A stretch of 8,479 bases of DNA, taken from contig CAMLCX010000192.1 in NCBI GenBank assembly GCA_946478635.1, positions 1-8,479 on the forward strand, in the 5' to 3' direction. This stretch comes from an uncultured Pseudomonadota bacterium. GTDB lineage: Bacteria > Desulfobacterota_B > Binatia > UBA9968. Positions 6,613-8,479 of this stretch are shown here, piece by piece (positions within the stretch are counted from its first letter, which is position 1; each line of letters begins with the position of its first letter). The notes below the pieces were generated by a model, which saw nothing but the letters and a program-made list of their open reading frames with translations, searched no databases and had not been told where the DNA came from. The translations under genes were made by a program, and so were the position numbers.

Positions 6613-7104
6613 AACGTTGCGCCGGAGATAGCCGGAAAACAGCTCGAGCTTCTGAAGGAGATCATTCCCAAGCTCTCCCGTGTGGCCGTCCTGGGGACCT
6701 TTGGGAACAATCCCGGTAACGCCCAACAGCTAAGAGAAATCGAACGCGCTGCCGAAGCATACAAGGTGAAGCTTCAATACCTAACGTACGAGGTCCCAGG
6801 GATATTGACACTGCATTCCAAGCCGCGACCAAGGGGCGTTGCCGATGCAGTCCTGGTGCAGCAGGGCCCTATCTTCAATTCTAATCGACCACAGTTTGTC
6901 AAACTCTCAGTAAAGAGCCGACTCCCAGCGATATATAGCCATTCCCAATACGTCATCGACGGTGGGCTTATGACCTACAGCGCGAACTTGCCCGACTTGG
7001 ACCGGCGCGCCGCTAAGTATGTTGACAAGATATTAAAGGGCGCTAAGCCCGCCGATCTGCCCGTGGAGCAACCAACGAAGTTCGAATTGATCATCAATCT
7101 GAAA
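6601..7104 (+). pseudogene. ABC_sub_bind relic B: 5'-truncated binding-protein gene
   Basis: An open frame runs from 6523 to 7170, but family similarity begins only at 6601 (TGLSNVAPEIAGKQLELLKE) and ends at 7104 (KFELIINLK). The N-terminal signal peptide and the first domain are absent. Recognisable blocks include IPKLSRVAVLG, VKSRLPAIYSHSQYVIDGGL, and YVDKILKGAKPADLP followed by VEQPTKFE. Between about 6801 and 6839 the family sequence (DIDTAFQAATKGR) lies in the next frame, so the open frame translates this stretch out of phase. A 1-nt loss near 6800 and a 1-nt gain near 6840 compensate. The first 26 codons of the open frame are antisense to the RelE relic. Functional members are secreted solute-binding subunits of ABC importers of uncertain substrate; this copy lacks a signal and is very likely dead. 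Confidence 0.8.
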
Positions 7105-7153
7105 GTAAGGCCCAAGGGGGCAAGGAATATGAAACTAACCAAGCCGAGATATA

Positions 7154-7498
7154 TCACAAGTTTAGAATGATGCGGATGCGGTTTTCCACCTCTTCCATCA
7201 TAGGATTTGGCAAGGAGCCAATCTCTTGGCGGAAAGACTCGTTAGACACAGCGATCACCTGGCCCAGCAGTAGATCGCTGTCGCGAGAAACTCCGCCTTG
7301 GCCCTTCTTGAGGTGAATCCGAAGAATTCCCGGATTTTCCACAAGCCGGGTCGTCGTCGGGATGACGATAGTCGACGGATACTCGGCCTCGTTGACGAGA
7401 TCGGATTGGAGCACCAGGCCAGGCCGAAGCTTTCCGGGCTTGGTTTTGATCCGAGGATTGAAGTCTATGATGTATAAGTGTCCCCTTTTGACGGGCAT
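7154..7498 (-). CDS. MazF/PemK-like endoribonuclease toxin
   Basis: A 114-residue protein of normal MazF length. In this family the toxin is a dimeric SH3-like-fold RNase that cuts mRNA at short specific sequences. The N-terminal KRGHLYIIDFNP strand and GKLRPGLVLQSD loop are diagnostic. Arg25 in LRPGLV and Thr48 in IVIPTTT fall at the same numbers as the catalytic Arg25 and Thr48 of Bacillus subtilis MazF. DLLLGQVIAVSNESFRQEIG also matches the family. It starts with ATG immediately after the antitoxin TAA with no gap, so the two should be translationally coupled. Its 3' end overlaps the converging open frame of relic B by 17 bp. It appears intact, with no truncation or frameshift, unlike everything around it. 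Confidence 0.92.
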   Translation of the reverse strand: MPVKRGHLYIIDFNPRIKTKPGKLRPGLVLQSDLVNEAEYPSTIVIPTTTRLVENPGILRIHLKKGQGGVSRDSDLLLGQVIAVSNESFRQEIGSLPNPMMEEVENRIRIILNL

Positions 7499-7741
7499 TT
7501 ACTCTTTCCCATCGGCCCGCGCGACACCGGCGTTGAAAAGCTCTCTGTTCTCCTCACGATCGGCCGCGCCGCAGCGACTCACAGAGTCCTGGATATCGCG
7601 GCGTAATTTTTCTTCCTGGCTTTTCTTTTCCAAAGTCCTTAACGCGGTGCGGATCAGTGCCGATTTGCTTGCGATTCCGAGATCCTTACGCAACCTTTCG
7701 ATTTGTTCTTCTTCCTTTTTGGAAACGGCTATTGCTCCCAT
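7499..7741 (-). CDS. Ribbon-helix-helix antitoxin paired with MazF-like toxin
   Basis: An 80-residue, strongly charged protein. Its first 40 or so residues fit a ribbon-helix-helix DNA-binding fold: a short strand AIAVSKK, a helix EEEQIERLRKDLG, then ASKSALIRTALRTLEKK with the S-K-S-A-L-I-R turn and second helix typical of CopG/ParD/MazE-type antitoxins. The acidic and arginine-rich tail (about 41-80) would wrap and inhibit the toxin. The start is ATG at 7741 with AAGGAG four nt upstream. The stop directly abuts the toxin start, the usual antitoxin-first order. By analogy with the family it should repress its own promoter, together with the toxin. The sequence does not resemble a classical AbrB-fold MazE. 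Confidence 0.85.
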   Translation of the reverse strand: MGAIAVSKKEEEQIERLRKDLGIASKSALIRTALRTLEKKSQEEKLRRDIQDSVSRCGAADREENRELFNAGVARADGKE

Positions 7742-7800
7742 AATGCTCCTTGTTAGAAGACTTATTAGATTATTTATAATGCAGCCGATGATTCAAGTCA
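7742..7800 (-). promoter_or_regulatory. Candidate promoter/operator of the toxin-antitoxin pair
   Basis: This stretch is markedly AT-rich in a GC-rich region. On the - strand it has TTGAAT (7791-7796) as a possible -35, followed by ATTATAAATAATCTAATAAG with overlapping TAAT/ATTA half-sites in the -10 area, then AAGGAG (7746-7751) before the antitoxin ATG. The ATTA/TAAT half-sites could be ribbon-helix-helix operator elements. No perfect -10 at ideal spacing stands out, so the exact promoter is uncertain. Confidence 0.4.
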
Positions 7801-7832
7801 AACTCATTAGCATCAGACCGCGTGTCCCCATC

Positions 7833-7895
7833 GTTGGGCTGCGACTCCCGGCAACAAAAAGTTTGTTAGCGAGAGCGGACAAGGTGATCCGATGA
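7833..7895 (+). pseudogene. Detached C-terminal tail of an ABC_sub_bind gene
   Basis: Twenty codons read VGLRLPATKSLLARADKVIR followed by TGA. This is the standard C-terminus of ABC_sub_bind proteins (normally ...K-x-x-G-L-T-I-P-x-S-x-L-x-R-A-D-x-V-I-x, stop). It picks up almost exactly where relic B stops matching the family (after N-L-K at 7104), missing only about five residues. The 728 bp between them carry the MazF pair. It is therefore best read as the displaced 3' end of relic B. Confidence 0.8.
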
Positions 7896-7900
7896 AGACA

Positions 7901-7985
7901 TGGAGTGATGGAGTGGTGGGGTCGTGGAGTGTTGGGTCAATTCGGCTGAGAGCATTACTCCAATACTCCAACATTCCAATTCCCC
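7901..7985. repeat. Inverted TGGAGT-type minisatellite upstream of binding-protein gene C
   Basis: The left arm (7901-7937) is a run of degenerate 8-9-bp units of the form TGGAGTGN (TGGAGTGA, TGGAGTGG, TGGGGTCG, TGGAGTGT). The right arm (about 7954-7985) carries the complement (ATTACTCCAATACTCC, then AACATTCC). The two arms could fold into an imperfect stem-loop around 7938-7953. It occupies the whole gap between the displaced tail and gene C, so no clear ribosome binding site for gene C is left. Confidence 0.6.
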
Positions 7986-7987
7986 GA

Positions 7988-8479
7988 TTGAGATTTTGTC
8001 TTACCCTTTGCGTCATGATCTTTGCGCTCTGCGCGGTCGCCCAGGCGCAGCAGACGAAGAAAGTCCCCCGGATAGGGTATCTAGTGGGGGGTGATCCAGC
8101 TACTGAGTCCACCCGTTCCGAGGCAATTCGGTTAGCTCTGCGCGAGCTTGGCTACATGGAAGGACAGAACATCGCCATCGAGTACCGATATGCGGAAGGG
8201 AAGGTCAGTCGGTACCCTGCGCTTGCGGCCGAGTTGGTGCGTCTCAAGGTTGATATTATCGTGGTAGCAGGCGGTCTCAGACCAATCCAGGCGGCCAAGA
8301 ATGCGACTAAGACGATTCCCATCGTCACTGGAAACATTTGTAAGGCCGGTGACGTTACCGCCGGGCCGGGCAAGGCTTTCCACCAGCCCTGCCCTGACAG
8401 GATCGAGCCCACCGCCCGTCATAACGGTAAGCGGCTGGAGCTGCTCAAAGAAGCGGTTCCCAAACTTGCCCGTGTCGCG
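7988..8479 (+). CDS. ABC_sub_bind periplasmic binding protein C, partial, with internal inverted block
   Basis: An open frame runs off the window (164 codons seen; the family is usually about 320-330 residues). From the TTG at 7988 it begins with a signal peptide (hydrophobic residues 3-18, cleavage likely after AQA at 18-20). Then come VPRIGYLVGG, ALRELGYMEGQNIAIEYRYA, LAAELVRLKVDIIVVAGG and ATKTIPIV, all standard for the first lobe of ABC_sub_bind proteins, the extracytoplasmic solute-capture subunits of ABC importers. Residues 114-145 then do not match the family at all, and from residue 146 it resumes with NGKRLELLKEAVPKLARVA. The mismatched block is an in-place inversion (8327-8422). The frame stays open through it, but the hinge-region block is replaced by antisense-coded residues, so the product is probably non-functional in this orientation. 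An ATG at 8015 is an alternative start but would shorten the signal peptide. Confidence 0.85.
   Translation, partial: MRFCLTLCVMIFALCAVAQAQQTKKVPRIGYLVGGDPATESTRSEAIRLALRELGYMEGQNIAIEYRYAEGKVSRYPALAAELVRLKVDIIVVAGGLRPIQAAKNATKTIPIVTGNICKAGDVTAGPGKAFHQPCPDRIEPTARHNGKRLELLKEAVPKLARVA
8327..8422 (-). other. 96-bp in-place inverted segment within gene C
   Basis: Read on the - strand, this block encodes MTGGGLDPVRAGLVES and then LARPGGNVTGLTNVSS, 32 residues. This is exactly the conserved ABC_sub_bind block that should follow IPIV and precede GKRLELLKE. Flipping 8327-8422 restores IPIV-MTGGG...NVSS-NGKRLELL in one frame with no gain or loss of bases. The two breakpoints share only a tiny imperfect inverted match (CGTCA at 8323-8327, and CGTTA as the complement of 8422-8426), so the true ends are ambiguous by about 3 bp on each side. 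Confidence 0.88.

Noticed and set aside
6208..6726. A 172-codon - strand open frame containing the RelE-like core
   Set aside because: Only 35 codons (6508-6612) resemble a toxin. The remainder is antisense to ABC_sub_bind fragments and the end of the hydratase, so the full frame is not a gene.
7362..7895. A 177-codon + strand open frame across the toxin-antitoxin pair
   Set aside because: Most is antisense to the MazF operon. Only the last 20 codons are meaningful, as the displaced tail of relic B.
8132..8422. A 96-codon - strand gene with convincing ABC_sub_bind residues at its start
   Set aside because: Only the part within 8327-8422 matches the family, with a few more chance residues after it. 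The rest is antisense to gene C. It is the inverted block of gene C, not a separate gene.

Overview
The window looks like a chromosomal stretch from a GC-rich, uncultivated soil- or sediment-type bacterium. Lineages such as Binatia, Rokubacteria or Tectomicrobia, or a deltaproteobacterial relative, fit best. This is inferred from gene content only: class III CoA-transferases, repeated ABC-type periplasmic binding-protein genes of the ABC_sub_bind family, frequent TTG starts, and CCCTCACCCT-type palindromic repeats between genes. The sequence alone does not fix the taxon.

Positions 1-6350 are an ordinary, well-preserved gene series, all on the + strand. It holds the C-terminal half of an AcuI/YhdH-type acryloyl-CoA reductase; an 800-residue protein made of two fused CaiB/BaiF CoA-transferase domains; a fluoride channel gene (crcB/fluC) preceded by a complete fluoride riboswitch with an intrinsic terminator; a DHA2-type MFS transporter; and an enoyl-CoA hydratase with both catalytic glutamates. 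The reductase, the double CoA-transferase, the transporter and the hydratase could together handle a short acyl-CoA. The set recalls DddD/AcuI/AcuK-type DMSP or acrylate catabolism, but spacing and the intervening crcB argue against one tight operon. Four copies of a GC-rich palindromic repeat lie in the intergenic gaps.

Positions 6351-8479 are different in character: a recombination-scarred zone of ABC_sub_bind relics and toxin-antitoxin genes. In order there is a roughly 70-bp fragment of one binding-protein gene; a 35-codon antisense fragment of a RelE-family toxin; a 5'-truncated binding-protein gene with two compensating frameshifts; an intact MazF-like toxin and ribbon-helix-helix antitoxin pair on the - strand, sitting inside the 3' end of that gene; the displaced last 20 codons of the binding protein; an inverted TGGAGT-type minisatellite; and the start of another binding-protein gene that runs off the window.

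The most striking observation is in this last gene. A block of about 96 bp (8327-8422) is inverted in place. Read on the - strand it encodes exactly the conserved block missing from the + strand protein, and flipping it back restores the family sequence in frame. Both orientations keep the frame open.
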